From: Macrosoma leucophasiata
Taxonomy: Eukaryota; Arthropoda; Insecta; Lepidoptera; Hedylidae
DNA: 64,000 bases
Assembly (NCBI GenBank): GCA_036365455.1
Contig: JAWQUS010000025.1
Location: 26,696,001 to 26,760,000, forward strand
Reading direction: 5' to 3'
Positions 10,751 through 25,700 of the stretch are shown piece by piece. The notes under the pieces are model-generated. The model was not told the origin of the DNA and did no database searches. It was given only the letters and a program-made list of their open reading frames with translations. The position numbers were made by a program, and so were the translations under genes. Positions within the stretch are counted from its first letter, which is position 1, and every line of letters starts with the position of its first letter.

Positions 10751-13700
10751 GTATTGTTAGAATGTAAGTGGAGCGGTTTTTGGTGGGATCCTTGTGGTGT
10801 TTAATATTATTTCTTTTGTATTCCGGGTATATTGAAGTGTGGTATGATAGTTTCAGAGTGTACGACGCAGGCGGAGGTGAACAAGCACCTAGAATTGGGG
10901 CGGGATTTCCTCGCCCGCGGTCAGCTATCCGATGCACTCACACACTATCATGCGGCTGTTGGTAAGTGGATCAGAAATAGAATTTCTAACATGATAATAT
11001 ACCAGTGCCAGCGGTAAAGACCTTTAGACTTCTCTGGTCCCTTTAGCTGTGATAATTTCCTTTGAGATATTCTGAATTGACCTTCATAATTCCATCAACA
11101 CTTCGTTTCATAAGATGTCAACAAAGACCATCACTTGTAATAAGTTCCAATAATAGGTGAAATAGGAATAAAAAAAATATGTAAAAAAATAGGTGAGTAA
11201 GAAAAATATGTACGCTACAACTAGTTAATTTCCTTTTTCTGATCATGAAAGCTGTAAAGTAACCAACCAATTATGGGTGATTGTGAGTCTTTTCAAGTAA
11301 CATTGACTTGTCAATTTGGTTGAGGGCTTGTCAACTGGCAAGAAAAATATGACAACTGATTTCAATTGTTGGTCGCCGTCGCCAGCGTTCTCTCGTGTCT
11401 TGATGGTTTAAGAGTCAAACATGCTTTTCATTATACAAATTCAGTGAAAGCAAGGTTTCTTTGAATGGTTTACTTTAATTTTCTAGAGAATATAATCATA
11501 ACTTTATGCAAACACCCCAAAGAAAATAGGTTTACTAATTCAAATACATACATTATTTAATTGTATCTTGCCTTTTGTTTCCTAGTAGTTGTCTAATATA
11601 GTTTTTATTAAGAACTGTAACTATTATTATCAGAAAAAAAGGGAAAGAAAAATTTGACTTCTGGCAGGAATTGAACCTGCAACCTTCTTACCAGTTTTTC
11701 TTTAATTTCTAAAGTTCACTCGCATGTGTTATTGCATAAAATAAAATATTACTATTATTATCAGAATAGATGATTTATAATGTTTTAAAAGTGGGTGTTA
11801 TGTTTTACAATTTGATATCAGTACTTGACTTTCACAAATTTAAACACAATTAGTATCATTCTTTGTCTACAAACCATTAAAAACATCAAAGTTATTAATT
11901 GATTATCTTATCTTTACAAATAAGAAACAATTAGGGAAATTATATTACATTTAAAATGTTAAAATTGTATGCCAAGATATGTATGCTCTTTAATAGCACT
12001 TGGCGCTCACAATACAGCGAAAACCCTCATTGAACAAGGTCTGCCCTCTTAATATTTCATCATATAGGTAGGGTACTTATTGTAAGACTTAAGGAACATC
12101 CAGGTAATTGAGTGAAAACTTTAATTTACAAAATAGAGGAGATCTTCCAAAATGTATGGAGCTTATGGAGCTTGGGCCCGTACTATATTGGACGAAGAAG
12201 CATAACATCGCACAAATCATTTTAAGCTATTCAAATCGTTCATTATACCTTCAATTAACTGTCGTAAGTATATTTCAAAATCAAGAATGTCATACTAGCA
12301 ATGTGGTGACATATTGTTGTCATACAAAAATGACATAAAATAAATATTTCCGACAAAAAAACAAGGATTCAAATAATTTTTTGAGTATTTTTCTATGATT
12401 TTACGTATCTTTCTCTATCTTTTGATATAGTGTACAAAGTGCGGGCCTAATGCGGAACTTGTGCTTTGACTGCAAAACAATGTTGACATTTAAAAAAAAT
12501 GTAGGACTGAAACGTTATTTCTAAATCCAAATGCCATAATTTACCCATATTTTTGTGCAAATCCTGTATTTGCAATTTAATGTGATAATAATTATTGTAT
12601 TGCAGAGGGTGATCCACACAACTATCTCACATACTTCAAGAGAGGAACCGTGTACTATGCACTCGGAAAAGCCAAGTTTGCCTTACAGGACTTTAGTAAG
12701 GTAATTCAACATTTCAATTTATGAAAATGTGCTTTACGTTTTGTTGTATGTATATTTGTATAATGAGGCTAAATTTATAAAAAACACTAGTTCACCTTGA
12801 AGTTATTTTTTTTGTTAATTATGTTTAGTCTAATTAATTTTAGATAATAGACCCAGAATCTATGAATTGCTTTCGATAAATCTAGTCAAGAATTTTAGTC
12901 ACAATATGTACATACATTTGCTATCGATGGATAGCAGTCGTTAAAACCTTGTCGGAGGCCTTATGGGCGGTTTGAAAACACCCGACAGTGGGTTGGCCAC
13001 TAACCCACCCACCTCCACCAATCCGCATTGGAGCAGCGTGGTGGAGTAAGCTCCAGGCCTCCCCCCAAAAAAAGGGGAGAGACTCGTGCCCAGCAGTAAG
13101 ACGTATAATGGGTTGCCATTATTATTATTATTTCACTCATTTATTCATAATCTCATTATATATTTTTTTACATATACATGTATATAAAGGAAAAAAAAAA
13201 AACAACGTATATATAAAAAAATACAAAATGGTTACCGCCGGTAGCGGGAGCAGGGTCCAAGCTGTCGGCGGTTAGGGGCTCAGAGAGAGGAACCTCCTCA
13301 CAATACGTGCCGTGTCGAGAAGAACCGCTTTCTGCACCAAGCCTTTGATCCAACTTCCCAGCGAGAGCCTCTTAAGGTGGTGGTCGAGGCTCTTCGCCAT
13401 GAGTCCGTTTACCGTGACGACTATCGGTACAATTACAGCCGAGTCCACATCCCACATGGCGACAATCTCGTGAGACAAGTCGAGATACTTAATTTGTTTG
13501 TCTTTTTCCGCTTTCACGAGATTCTCATCATGAGGGATGGTGACATCGACTATAATTGCGCGGCGTTCCAAGCGATCTATCACCACTATATCAGGCTTAT
13601 TGGCGACAATAGTCCTGTCAGTGATGATAGATCGATCCCAATACATCGTGACATGGTCATTTTCGAGTACTGGGTCGGGTGCATACCTGTAGTACGGCAC

Positions 13701-16700
13701 CTCCGTGGCTACAAGGTTGTATTTCAGAGCAAGTTGCTGGTGAATTATCCTGGCTACTTGGTTGTGCCTGTGCAAGTATTCGCCGTTGGCAAGGCTCGAA
13801 CAGCCGGACATAATATGCCTGAGGGATTCCCCCGGTCGGTGGCATGCCCGACATATGTCGACCGTGCCATCCTTCAGGATAAATTTCCGGTAGTTATTGG
13901 TCATTACCACTTCGTCCATAATTGCACATACAAAACCTTCGGTTTCCCCAAAGAGGTCCCCGAATCGTAGCCAGCCTACAGACGCAAGAAAGTCTACATC
14001 GGGCCCATGAAGAGCCCGGTAAAATCGTCCATGCAGCTCCTTGCCCTGCCATACACTCACGCGGTCACTGGTCGTCAGCACCACAGGTTTGCGCCAGTTC
14101 TCTTTAGCCAGTGAGAGAGGTGTGAGTCCACTGTCAACTGCTACCATATCCCGGTGCATACCCCTATCGGTGGCCCGAAAGTATTCTCTGAGATTGCACA
14201 CCTCACGGTTGTGGAGGGTTTTAGCACTAAGAAAGCCTCGGCCCCCACACTTCCGTGGGATGTACAATCTCATCACCGATGAGCGTGGGTGGTGCATCCG
14301 GTATGATGTCAGCAGAGAGCGGACCCCCCTGTCTAGGGCATCCAGGTCGGTCTGAGTCCACTTGAGTATGCCAAAGGAGTACATCAAGACTGGCATGACC
14401 CAACCGTTGAAAGCACGAACCCTATTACCGCCTGAGAGGAAACTTTTAAGAACTTTTTTCAGGCGGCCAAAGAATCGTACTCGCAACGATTGTTTCATGT
14501 CAGCCTCGCATATACCTAAGGCCTCTGACATACCCAAGTACTTGTAGGTTTCGGTTGCGGAGAGCGATCGAAGTTGAATGGAATCCGTGAGTTGTACTCT
14601 CTCGGATTCCATTATCTCTCCTCGAGTTACATGCATAACCGCACATTTTTCAATTCCAAATTCCATCCTGATAGAGTTACTAAAGTTTTCAGTCACCTTC
14701 AATAATTCCATCAGTTGCGAATTATTAGAACCGAATAATTTCAGATCATCCATGTAAAGCAGGTGAGATATCACCCGACCACCTCTTCGCAACCGGTAGC
14801 CGAGTCCTGAAGCCTCCAGTAGCGTACTCAGAGGGTTCAGGGCTAGGCAAAACCATAAAGGGCTTAGACTGTCGCCCTGGAATATACCTCTAGCAATTCT
14901 TACAGGTTCGCCAACCGCCAGGGGCTGCCGAGATCCTGGATAGCGAAGCACCGTGCTCCATTGCGACATACATGACATGAGGAAGGTGCGTAGGGTTGTG
15001 TTGATTTTATACAACTCCATCACCCTCATCAGCCATGTATGCGGTACGGAATCATAGGCCTTCTTATAATCTATCCAGCAAGTCGAGAGACTCTTTCGGT
15101 TACGACGAACCTGCTGGCTAATGGCCATGTCAAATAGCAGTAGCTCCTTAGCACCACGGGACCCGCCCCTACATCCATTCTGAGAGCTAGACAAGATGGA
15201 GTGGTCTTCTATATGCTTAGTAATTTTCACTCTCAGAATGGACGTAAGGAGTTTATAGACGGTTGGAAGACATGTGATCGGTCTATAGTTCTTGGGTTCC
15301 GCGGTGCTACCTGATTTGTGGAGCAGGTGGGTCACGCCAGTTGTTAAGAACTGTGGCAGCGTGCCCGAGTCCAGGGATGACTGGAACTGGGCAGCCAAAC
15401 GAGAGTGCGAGCTTCGCAGCCATTTAAGCCAGAAGTTGTGCAGTCCGTCCGGTCCCGGAGATTTCCAGTTCGGCAGCGGGCGAACTGCACTGGCCACGTC
15501 ATCCTCTGATATTAAAACATTCTCCATTTCTGGAATTGGCTCGCACGCTCCTTCAATGCCCAGTATCCAGCCATCCTCAGAGTGTCTGATAGGTTCCGAC
15601 CAGATGCTGCGCCAAAATGCAATCATGGTATCATCATCCGGTCGGCTCCCGCCAGCTAATCCGGGACCAGGCTGCTCCCACGTTCTGTAAACCCACCTTT
15701 GGTCACTTTGGAACATCCTGTTCTGCATGTATCGGTCCACACGTTCTTTATAACGCCTAATTCGGCTTGCCCATGCATAGACTTTCTGCTTCAGGAAGTC
15801 AATGCGTTCTGTGATGCGATCTAGGTAGTGCTGTGGGCTGACCCCAGTCCCTGAGAACGCTCGCCTCACAAAACGCATCACTCTTGGGCGTGTGTTGCCC
15901 ATCCTGAAGCAGAATAACTTGCCAATGAGTGCTCTGGTTTCTGCGATACGGCGCTCAATCCGGCACTGCCAGGCTGGTACGGCAGGTCTCGGTCGTGTAG
16001 CTGTGTCAATATTTGCTAATTTGACACGAGCTACGCGACACGCCGTGACCGCCGCACAGTACAGGATTGAGTGGGTATCGCTAAGGTCTTTACTATCATC
16101 TATGTACTCCGGTAATATTGTGTCCAGAGCACCCACCAGCGCTACATTACGTCTATGCATTGGCAGCCGGGGCAACCGCGGTCTACATTCGGTCAAGGTC
16201 GACCGATACTCAAGAAGAGCATGTTCCAAAGCGCCTCTCAGTTGCTCAATGTATTGGTTACTTACGGTAGTGGTGACCTCGTCTATCTCCTCCCCGCCGG
16301 CACATTGTGACACATTCACGACACTAACATGCTGCGACTGTACCACACGCGGCGGCGGGGTGGGGACAGAGCGGTCACTCGCCGCCTCGGAGCGTAGCCG
16401 ATCAAGCACAGTGTCATCGAGCATGTGGCCACGCTGAATGACACGCACCTGATCCGATAGACGTTGGCTCGAAACACAGACTGTTGGCTCAAGAACCTGG
16501 AACAGAGAGAGCATACGACTGCGGTACGCAGTGAGGTTAGTTCCTCCCTCTGTAGCCCCAAAGAATGCGCGCATCACGTTTTCATTTATTGGTTGCGTCC
16601 ATTTCATGCGCTGCACGTTACTACCGACAGCGGGGACCCTGCTCGGAGCCGGTTGGCCTCGAGGTCCCAAGCCGGCCGGTAGCCGGGGTCTTCCACGCCG

Positions 16701-19700
16701 ACGCGCAGGTGTTGGTGTCGACGGCGGGGAGTGGTACTCGTCGCTGGAGCTCGGCGCAACTGCGGTGGTCGACGTCGCTGCACTCGCGGAGGAGGCGGCG
16801 GCCGGCGGTTGCGAGGCGGGGCTCAGCGACGAGCCCGGTGCTGATGGGTGTGCTTCACGTCTGGCTTTCGCTCTTGTGATCATAATTCTTCATTATATTG
16901 CCATTTTACTGTTGTATATGTCGATGTTTATTGCTAATATTGTGACTTCTGTGACATTTCTTTCTTGTCATTTTATACGAAAATATCATTGTATTTGTTG
17001 TCGGTTTTAATGGAATAAATACCTTTAATTTTGGTGTGAACCTTTTCGCCGTTCCTTTTTATTGTGGTTTTGATTGCGGGTTGGGATGTTCGTCTGATTT
17101 TTATATTTTATTTGTGTAAATTTTCGGATCAAAGAATTATGTCAGTGTTCAAACGGAGGGTTGCCAGGCGTATTATTTATTATTATTATTATTATGTACG
17201 TACATTGTACATGTTATAATGTGACAGGCATGTACATCTTTCTCTTCTCTTACAGTGCAAGGGTTTTCTATATTTTTCTTTGGAGCACCATACATGTTTC
17301 ACAAATACTGATACACAAAGGTTTGGGTCTTATTGCCAATCAATTTGGTACCCTAAATTAAATCGCTAAAATGCACAGAGAATGAACGAGACAAATCGCT
17401 AATGATTATGTTCAGCTTGACCTACTTAATATTCTTTAGTCAGGGCGCCCGGACAAAAGTGTGAAGTTTTGTGTGGGCACCCTTAAGGTTCATAGTGGAA
17501 TAGCTAGCTGTACGACTCAATAAGTGTATGTGGTGATCAGGTGCTGGAGCTGAAGTCTGACTTCTCGACGGCGCGCTTGCATCGCGCCAATGTTTACCTG
17601 AAGCTCGCCCAGTATACAGATGCTAAGGAGGATTATCTTCAAGTTGTAAGTCTTTACTGCTTCTCATTTGGGTTACCTTTACAAAACAACTACTGGGAAC
17701 GAAGGTTTCTAATCGAACGCCTTTCCTAAAAATCATATGCATCTGCCTTCTCCGATTCGATGCTATGGTGGTAGCAAACAAGGATGCAGTTCACATTGAT
17801 GAGTGAATACTGAATCCTGTATACATATCGACACTGGAGGTCTAAATTGTAATTATTTTGCATCAATGGTGATTATTATGGAGCCATATTGTCGTCTGGT
17901 CTTGGCGAAATGCTTTCCCTCAACAGTACCTAATTGCATCAGAAAGAAAGACACAGTCAAGGAGCACTGCGCCGCGATCTATATTGCATATTATTGTCAT
18001 ATGCTACAATGTATATTTTAATTTGATAATGCCTCCTTCTCTGGACGGAAAAAGAGTGGTGTTATATAACCCATGATTTTGCGTCGGGGGTTGAAAATAC
18101 GTTCAGTATATTAACCCACCATTGTTTTCCCATTTATCAATGTCTCATTTCATAATATTTTCTCGTGACATAATCTTGTATTGAGTAATACATACATTGA
18201 CACACTCGCTCAATACATATTCATGTACTGACTGTGTTCCGTTGTACAAACATTTTCTCTGTTCGTTGAAGACAAACGCGAGTAATTTAAACAAAATAAG
18301 ATTGTTTCAAAAAAAAAAAACTCCCTTTCATTTCAACGGCTCTGTAATATCTGGCTCAGAGACATAACACCTTAGGCCTCAGGAGTGGTAATGTATCTGC
18401 ATTTTGATCTTTGTGTGGGTGTCTATAGGCTGCAGTCATCATTTAACTTCAATGTGAACTGCAAGCATGTTTACCTCTACCATTACATTAAAAAAAAAGT
18501 ATTTTATTAAGTATAAACACTTTGTTTATTTTCGAGGTTTTCTGGTAATGAAAAGTAAAAGGAAGCCCGGTAAAATATATAATTATAAGTCCAAGAGGCA
18601 GTATTTATTTATCAGCATTACGTCAATGAATTTTAGAGTATAATAATAATAAATAATGTTGTTTTCGTAGTATACGTTATACCGTATCACGAGGTTTATG
18701 AATATTTTCGTATAACTTTGAAACAAAGGACTAAAATATCTTGGTGATTAATCGCTATTACGGAAGTCAGAAACTGCGTTTGCTACACGGTATCGACTTA
18801 TGCTTAAAGTTAAACAATACATTGGTTTGTAATATTAAACATTGTATAGAATTCATGGTGATAAGAATATAGGTGCCTATGCATTAATGTATGTATTTGA
18901 TATAAACGATTCTTTATATGAAATGAAATTACATAGCCATTAGTCGATGATAAGTGAATAGAAACGTTTTGGTACACATCTATAAATGTAAGTGTATAAT
19001 TTTATTTTAGTGTAGATTTTTTGCCACTTTTGAGGCGTTAGATCTTTAGTCGTCGTCATTATTATATCAGAAATAGATAGATTTTGTCAGAAATCACCAA
19101 GACTGCACCGCACCATCCAACCAAAATATGAAGCTCTAAACACTACCAATTTAGAATCGGAAAGAAAAGGCGGCGGTGCCCACACCATCGCTCTCGCTGG
19201 AGCACTGGAGACATACTGGAGAGTAAAAAGCCTTCAAAGCTGCCACAATACACTCGATGAAATAATAAATGGTATCGTCGTCCAGACGTACACGGAGCCG
19301 CACAACGAGGAGGCGGTGCGCCTGTACCACGCGGTGGACGAGTACGCGCAGGAGCTGCGGCTGGCGGAGGCCTACTACCGCGGCGGGGACTTCCGCGCCG
19401 CCGCCGACCTGGCCACCGCGCTGCTGGACGTGTCCCCCTGGGCCGCGCACCTGCGGCAGCTGCGCGCCGAGTGCCACATCGCGCTGGTGAGTTCCTACAT
19501 CTCCGGCGCGCCGCCGCCGACCTGGCCACCGCGCTGCTGGACGTGTCCCCCTGGGCCGCGCACCTGCGGCAGCTGCGCGCCGAGTGCCACATCGCGCTGG
19601 TGAGTTCCTACATCTCCGGCGCGCCGCCGCCGACCTGGCCACCGCGCTGCTGGACGTGTCCCCCTGGGCCGCGCACCTGCGGCAGCTGCGCGCCGAGTGC

Positions 19701-22700
19701 CACATCGCGCTGGTGAGTTCCTACATCTCCGGCGCGCCGCCGCCGACCTGGCCACCGCGCTGCTGGACGTGTCCCCCTGGGCCGCGCACCTGCGGCAGCT
19801 GCGCGCCGAGTGCCACATCGCGCTGGTGAGTTCCTACATCTCCGGCGCGCCGCCGCCGACCTGGCCACCGCGCTGCTGGACGTGTCCCCCTGGGCCGCGC
19901 ACCTGCGGCAGCTGCGCGCCGAGTGCCACATCGCGCTGGTGAGTTCCTACATCTCCGGCGCGCCGCCGCCGACCTGGCCACCGCGCTGCTGGACGTGTCC
20001 CCCTGGGCCGCGCACCTGCGGCAGCTGCGCGCCGAGTGCCACATCGCGCTGGTGAGTTCCTACATCTCCGGCGCGCCGCCGCCGACCTGGCCACCGCGCT
20101 GCTGGACGTGTCCCCCTGGGCCGCGCACCTGCGGCAGCTGCGCGCCGAGTGCCACATCGCGCTGGTGAGTTCCTACATCTCCGGCGCGCCGCCGCCGACC
20201 TGGCCACCGCGCTGCTGGACGTGTCCCCCTGGGCCGCGCACCTGCGGCAGCTGCGCGCCGAGTGCCACATCGCGCTGGTGAGTTCCTACATCTCCGGCGC
20301 GCCGCCGCCGACCTGGCCACCGCGCTGCTGGACGTGTCCCCCTGGGCCGCGCACCTGCGGCAGCTGCGCGCCGAGTGCCACATCGCGCTGGTGAGTTCCT
20401 ACATCTCTGGCGCGCCGCCGCCGACCTGGCCACCGCGCTGCTGGACGTGTCCCCCTGGGCCGCGCACCTGCGGCAGCTGCGCGCCGAGTGCCACATCGCG
20501 CTGGTGAGTTCCTACATCTCTGGCGCGCCGCCGCCGACCTGGCCACCGCGCTGCTGGACGTGTCCCCCTGGGCCGCGCACCTGCGGCAGCTGCGCGCCGA
20601 GTGCCACATCGCGCTGGTGAGTTCCTACATCTCCGGCGCGCCGCCGCCGACCTGGCCACCGCGCTGCTGGACGTGTCCCCCTGGGCCGCGCACCTGCGGC
20701 AGCTGCGCGCCGAGTGCCACATCGCGCTGGTGAGTTCCTACGTCTCTGGCGTGCCATTCCACCTGTTACCGCCGTACCGGCCGCCGAGATGTCTCCGATT
20801 ATTGGTCGTCCGACGATCGCTCGGTATCTGCCCCCAGAATGTTGATCTACTACTTAGTGGCAGTGCCGACGTTAGGTTAGGTTAGGAGGGAGCGCAGAGG
20901 GGAGGGGGGGTCGACGTCCCAGGGCGCCAAAGTTCAGGAGGCGATCGGTGAGGTGAGCTATAAAAGTGAAGGAAAATGGACGGTTATTATTCTGTCTCTG
21001 ATGGGACCACTATACTATCCTGGATGTGTCTCTCTGGTCCGCGCAGTTCAGGGATCTGCGAGCAGGTGTTACATTGTGCTGGTGAGTTATTACATCTTTG
21101 TCGTCCTTTTTGACCCATAATTATCTTTCTAGCCATAAGATCTTTATTAGTAAATGATATATCTACAACAATCAATCATCGAACGATTGTCTGAATCTTT
21201 ACTATTCAGTTGACAATCCTCATAACCCAAACGCCAGTTTTCGAAGTATGCGCCCTGGTCCCTGTCGTTATTCGGTGAGCGTATGTGCCATATTATGTTG
21301 GTATGGTATTTAAGCTATGGGGGACTATCGCAGCGCTTCAAGAAGTGCTCCACTTAAAGATGGTCTCCCATGTTTCTCCCTACGAAGGATACTATATTTT
21401 TAGCAGTTCCTTAAGTGATGAGATTGCGACGAGGCGTGTTGACCGAGCGCGGTTGTTGCAGGACGACCTGTTCTCGGCCGTGTCGGACATCCGCTCGGTG
21501 AACCGGCTGCAGCAGGACTCCACGGACGGCTACCACCGCCTCGCCACCCTCCTCTACCAGCTCGGACACGTCAGCGATTCCCTCAAGGTTCGTTTTTATT
21601 TCGTTTTTCATTATTATGCACCTGATTCTATCTGTAATTAGTGCTCAAACACTGATATCGTTAAGGACTCAGGTCACAGATTTTGTCTCCTTAACAATTC
21701 TTAACTTCTTTTCTGTTCAAATGAAATCGTCTATTTCAAAATTGGTTTCGAACTCTTTCAAAATTATTATTCACTCCAGATAGTTTCAATACAAAACTAC
21801 CTAGAGTGAATAACTGATAAAAGTAATTAAATATGTATAAATTATAGTCAATATAAAAAAACATTTAACAAGAATATGATCATTCTTAAATTGTTCAATT
21901 TCTTAGCATAGAAGAAAAGAAAAAAAAAATCGTCATAATTATAGTAATTCTTTTAGCAGAGTTCCAAGCGCAGTCACAGCTGAGATGAACCTTGCTACAG
22001 AACAAACTAGGTGTGGTGTCATCATTCTTACCTTCACTGTTATCAGATTAATTATTTTTACGAGTCACCCTCGCTCTCGTACCGGACCACTCGCTGCTTA
22101 TTAACAATATTTGATTAAAAATTGACCCTCAGGAAATCCGAGAGTGCCTCAAACTGGACCCGGAGCACAAGAAATGTTTTCCCTTCTACAAGAAGGTGAA
22201 GAAGGTGGACAAGCTCCTGCTGGAGTGCGAGGAGAAGAGCGAGGCGCGGGACTTCGCGGGCTGTATCGAGAGCGCCGAGCGGGTGCTGAGGGCGGAGGAC
22301 GAGGTGACGCTAGTGGTGTTCGAGGGCAAGAAGTGGCTGTGTAGCTGTTCCGCTAAGGTAGGCATATTTAAAACGAATAAAATAACAATATATTTTGAGA
22401 AAAAAAAATTGTTTCCGTTATTGAATTAACTAGCGACCAGCCCCAGCGTCGCACGGGTAGCATTTATTATGTTGTGAGAGAAATAAAGTGGAAATTGATG
22501 AGAACTGGCAAAGAGCTTTGAGATTAAAAAAAATAAAAAAAATTGAGGAAGGTACAAAAGTCTAGAAGCCCCTTAGTTTTAATTCTATTCATGTGTGACA
22601 TTCTTGAGAACATACAAGATGTGTTGAAACGATGGAGCTAGATGGGAAAATATAGGCGATACGAAGTTTGAAATGTGATAAGGCTGCAGGTATTGATCAG

Positions 22701-25700
22701 GTTTCTGCCGAAAATATCTATACTAATATTATAAAGCTGAAGAGTTTGTTTGTTTGTTTGTTTGTTTGAACGCGCTAATCTCAGAAACTACTGGTCCGTT
22801 TTGAAAAATTCTTTCAGTGTTAGACAGTCCATTTATCGAGGAAGGCTTCAGGCTATATATCATCACGCTAATACTAATAGGAGAGGAGCACTAAAGAAGA
22901 ATGTTTCTAAATCGGGGGATTTTTTTTGAGATCTTCCACTGCGTGCGCTGCGTAAACGGTAAAAGTTTCACAAAAATCATGTAATACAGGTATTTTTCCC
23001 TTCAAAAGTTCTAAAAAAAAATCCGCGACATCATATGTCTATCTTTTAACTTTAGTTCACTATACGGTTTTTATACTAACCAAAGTTGCTCCAAACGAAT
23101 GCAGTATTTGCGAAGGTGTTTATAAAAACATGATATTATTAATCCTTATAGAAATAAATACGCTATTTATCACAAGTATTTCATTTAAAACAAAATTGCC
23201 CTTTACTTCATTCGATTCAAATCAATATCTTGGGAGATATCGCAGTTTTAAATAGTCCGTATACATCAAACCTTTGACACATTATTTCATTGTGAGGCAA
23301 TACGAAGTTTGCGGGGACAGCTAGTCAAATATATAATATGATTTGTAATTGAGGAGATATCATATACGTATAATAATAATAAAAGTGGACCCGAAATACT
23401 TCCCTGGGGCACACCTAATTCATTTATTTTATAGCTTGAATTATTCGTTTTTAGGACATGTTTTTCATCTATATTCCTTAACTGCACGTATTGTTTACGT
23501 CCAGTCAAGTAACTATTTAGCCAATCTAATGCAGGACCTCTTATGCCATATCTTTGACACATCTTGTTTCAAAAGCAGTATTTTGTGGTTAACAAAGTCA
23601 AAAGCGTTGCTCATGTCATGGAATACAACTGAAACTGGTATGCGTTTATCAACGGGATCAATAACATTATTTATTAAATTAAAAGCGGCTAAAGACGTGG
23701 ATTAGTTTTTTTGAAAATCCTATTGGTTTTTTTGTATGACTTCATTTTTGTTGAAAAAATTTATTAACCGGCTACGCATAACTTTTTCGATTATTTTAGC
23801 AAATGTGGGTATCAATGTGATTGGTCACATTCACATTTGTTGCCCTTTTTATGCAATGGTTTTACAACTGGAATTTTGGATTTCGGAGTTAATGCGCTCA
23901 TTAAGCGCAGACCGCTCGAGGCGGTCGGGCGCTGGTTGGGTGCCTTGCTGGTCGGACCTTTATCTTCATCATATCAGCCAGAAAAATGTCAACTGCTGGA
24001 CGAAAGCCTCTCCGATAGGCGATTATGGCATAAGATTGATATGCCATAATCACCACGCTCGGCATGCGGATTGGCGATTGCAGGGGCGGTAGTTTTATCG
24101 CAGGATGCTGCCGTGCGTAGCGTCATTGCACCACTACCTCCCCATCGGAACGGCTGGACTGCCATCGTTCGGGCGACCTGGAAGAATTCGCTTCCAGTAG
24201 AAGATTTTTTTTTCCGCTAGTGGGCGGCGGGGACGTCACCTCCCGACGCCAGATTACTCTTCATTGTAATGACTTATACCGTAGCTGCGGCCTATAACGT
24301 ATATCGAGTGATCGTGTGACAGGACGAGCAGTACACGGAGGCGCTGACACACTGCGCGGCGGCGCTGGCGCTGCGGAGGGACGCGCGCCTGCTGTGTGAG
24401 AGGGGAGACGCGCTGCTGGGGCTGGACATGTTCGACGACGGTCAGTGGCTCTCTCTCTCCCCCCCCCCTCTCTCACCACACACACTGGCCTGCGGAGGGA
24501 CGCGCGCCTGCTGTGTGAGAGGGGAGACGCGCTGCTGGGGCTGGACATGTTCGACGACGGTCAGTGGCTCTCTCTCTCCCCCCCCCCTCTCTCACCACAC
24601 ACACTGGCCTGCGGAGGGACGCGCGCCTGCTGTGTGAGAGGGGAGACGCGCTGCTGGGGCTGGACATGTTCGACGACGGTCAGTGGCTCTCTCTCTCCCC
24701 CCCCCCTCTCTCACCACACACACTGGCCTGCGGAGGGACGCGCGCCTGCTGTGTGAGAGGGGAGACGCGCTGCTGGGGCTGGACATGTTCGACGACGGTC
24801 AGTGGCTCTCTCTCTCCCCCCCCCCCTCTCTCACCACACACACTGGCCTGCGGAGGGACGCGCGCCTGCTGTGTGAGAGGGGAGACGCGCTGCTGGGGCT
24901 GGACATGTTCGACGACGGTCAGTGGCTCTCTCTCCCCCCCCCCCCCTCTCTCACCACACACACTGGCCTGCGGAGGGACGCGCGCCTGCTGTGTGAGAGG
25001 GGAGACGCGCTGCTGGGGCTGGACATGTTCGACGACGGTCAGTGGCTCTCTCTCCCCCCCCCCCCGCTCTCTCACCACACACACTGGCCTGCGGAGGGAC
25101 GCGCGCCTGCTGTGTGAGAGGGGAGACGCGCTGCTGGGGCTGGACATGTTCGACGACGGTCAGTGGCTCTCTCTCTCCCCCCCCCCCTCTCTCACCACAC
25201 ACACAAGCCTGCGGAGGGACGCGCGCCTGCTGTGTGAGAGGGGAGACGCGCTGCTGGGGCTGGACATGTTCGACGACGGTCAGTGGCTCTCTCTCTCTCC
25301 CCCCCCCCCTCTCTCACCACACACACTGGCCTGCGGAGGGACGCGCGCCTGCTGTGTGAGAGGGGAGACGCGCTGCTGGGGCTGGACATGTTCGACGACG
25401 GTCAGTGGCTCTCTCTCTCTCCCCCCCCCCCCCCTCTCTCACCACACACACTGGCCTGCGGAGGGACGCGCGCCTGCTGTGTGAGAGGGGAGACGCGCTG
25501 CTGGAGCTGGACATGTTCGACGACGGTCAGTGGCTCTCTCTCTCTCCCCCCCCCCCTCTCTCTCTCTCACCACACACACTGGCCTGCGGAGGGACGCGCG
25601 CCTGCTGTGTGAGAGGGGAGACGCGCTGCTGGGGCTGGACATGTTCGACGACGGTCAGTGGCTCTTTCTCTCCCCCCCCCCCCCCCTCTCTCACCACACA

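Noticed and set aside
13377..16437. Plus-strand frames of 130-197 codons opposite the LINE
   Set aside because: They are antisense shadows of the GC-rich LINE ORF with no family resemblance.
19143..20757. Repeated 81- and 107-codon frames, and possible CRISPR-like periodicity
   Set aside because: The whole 113-bp unit repeats with no unique spacers, and the genome is eukaryotic; this is a minisatellite.
20872..20888. Insect telomere repeat (TTAGG)n
   Set aside because: Only about three units; too short to call an interstitial telomere.
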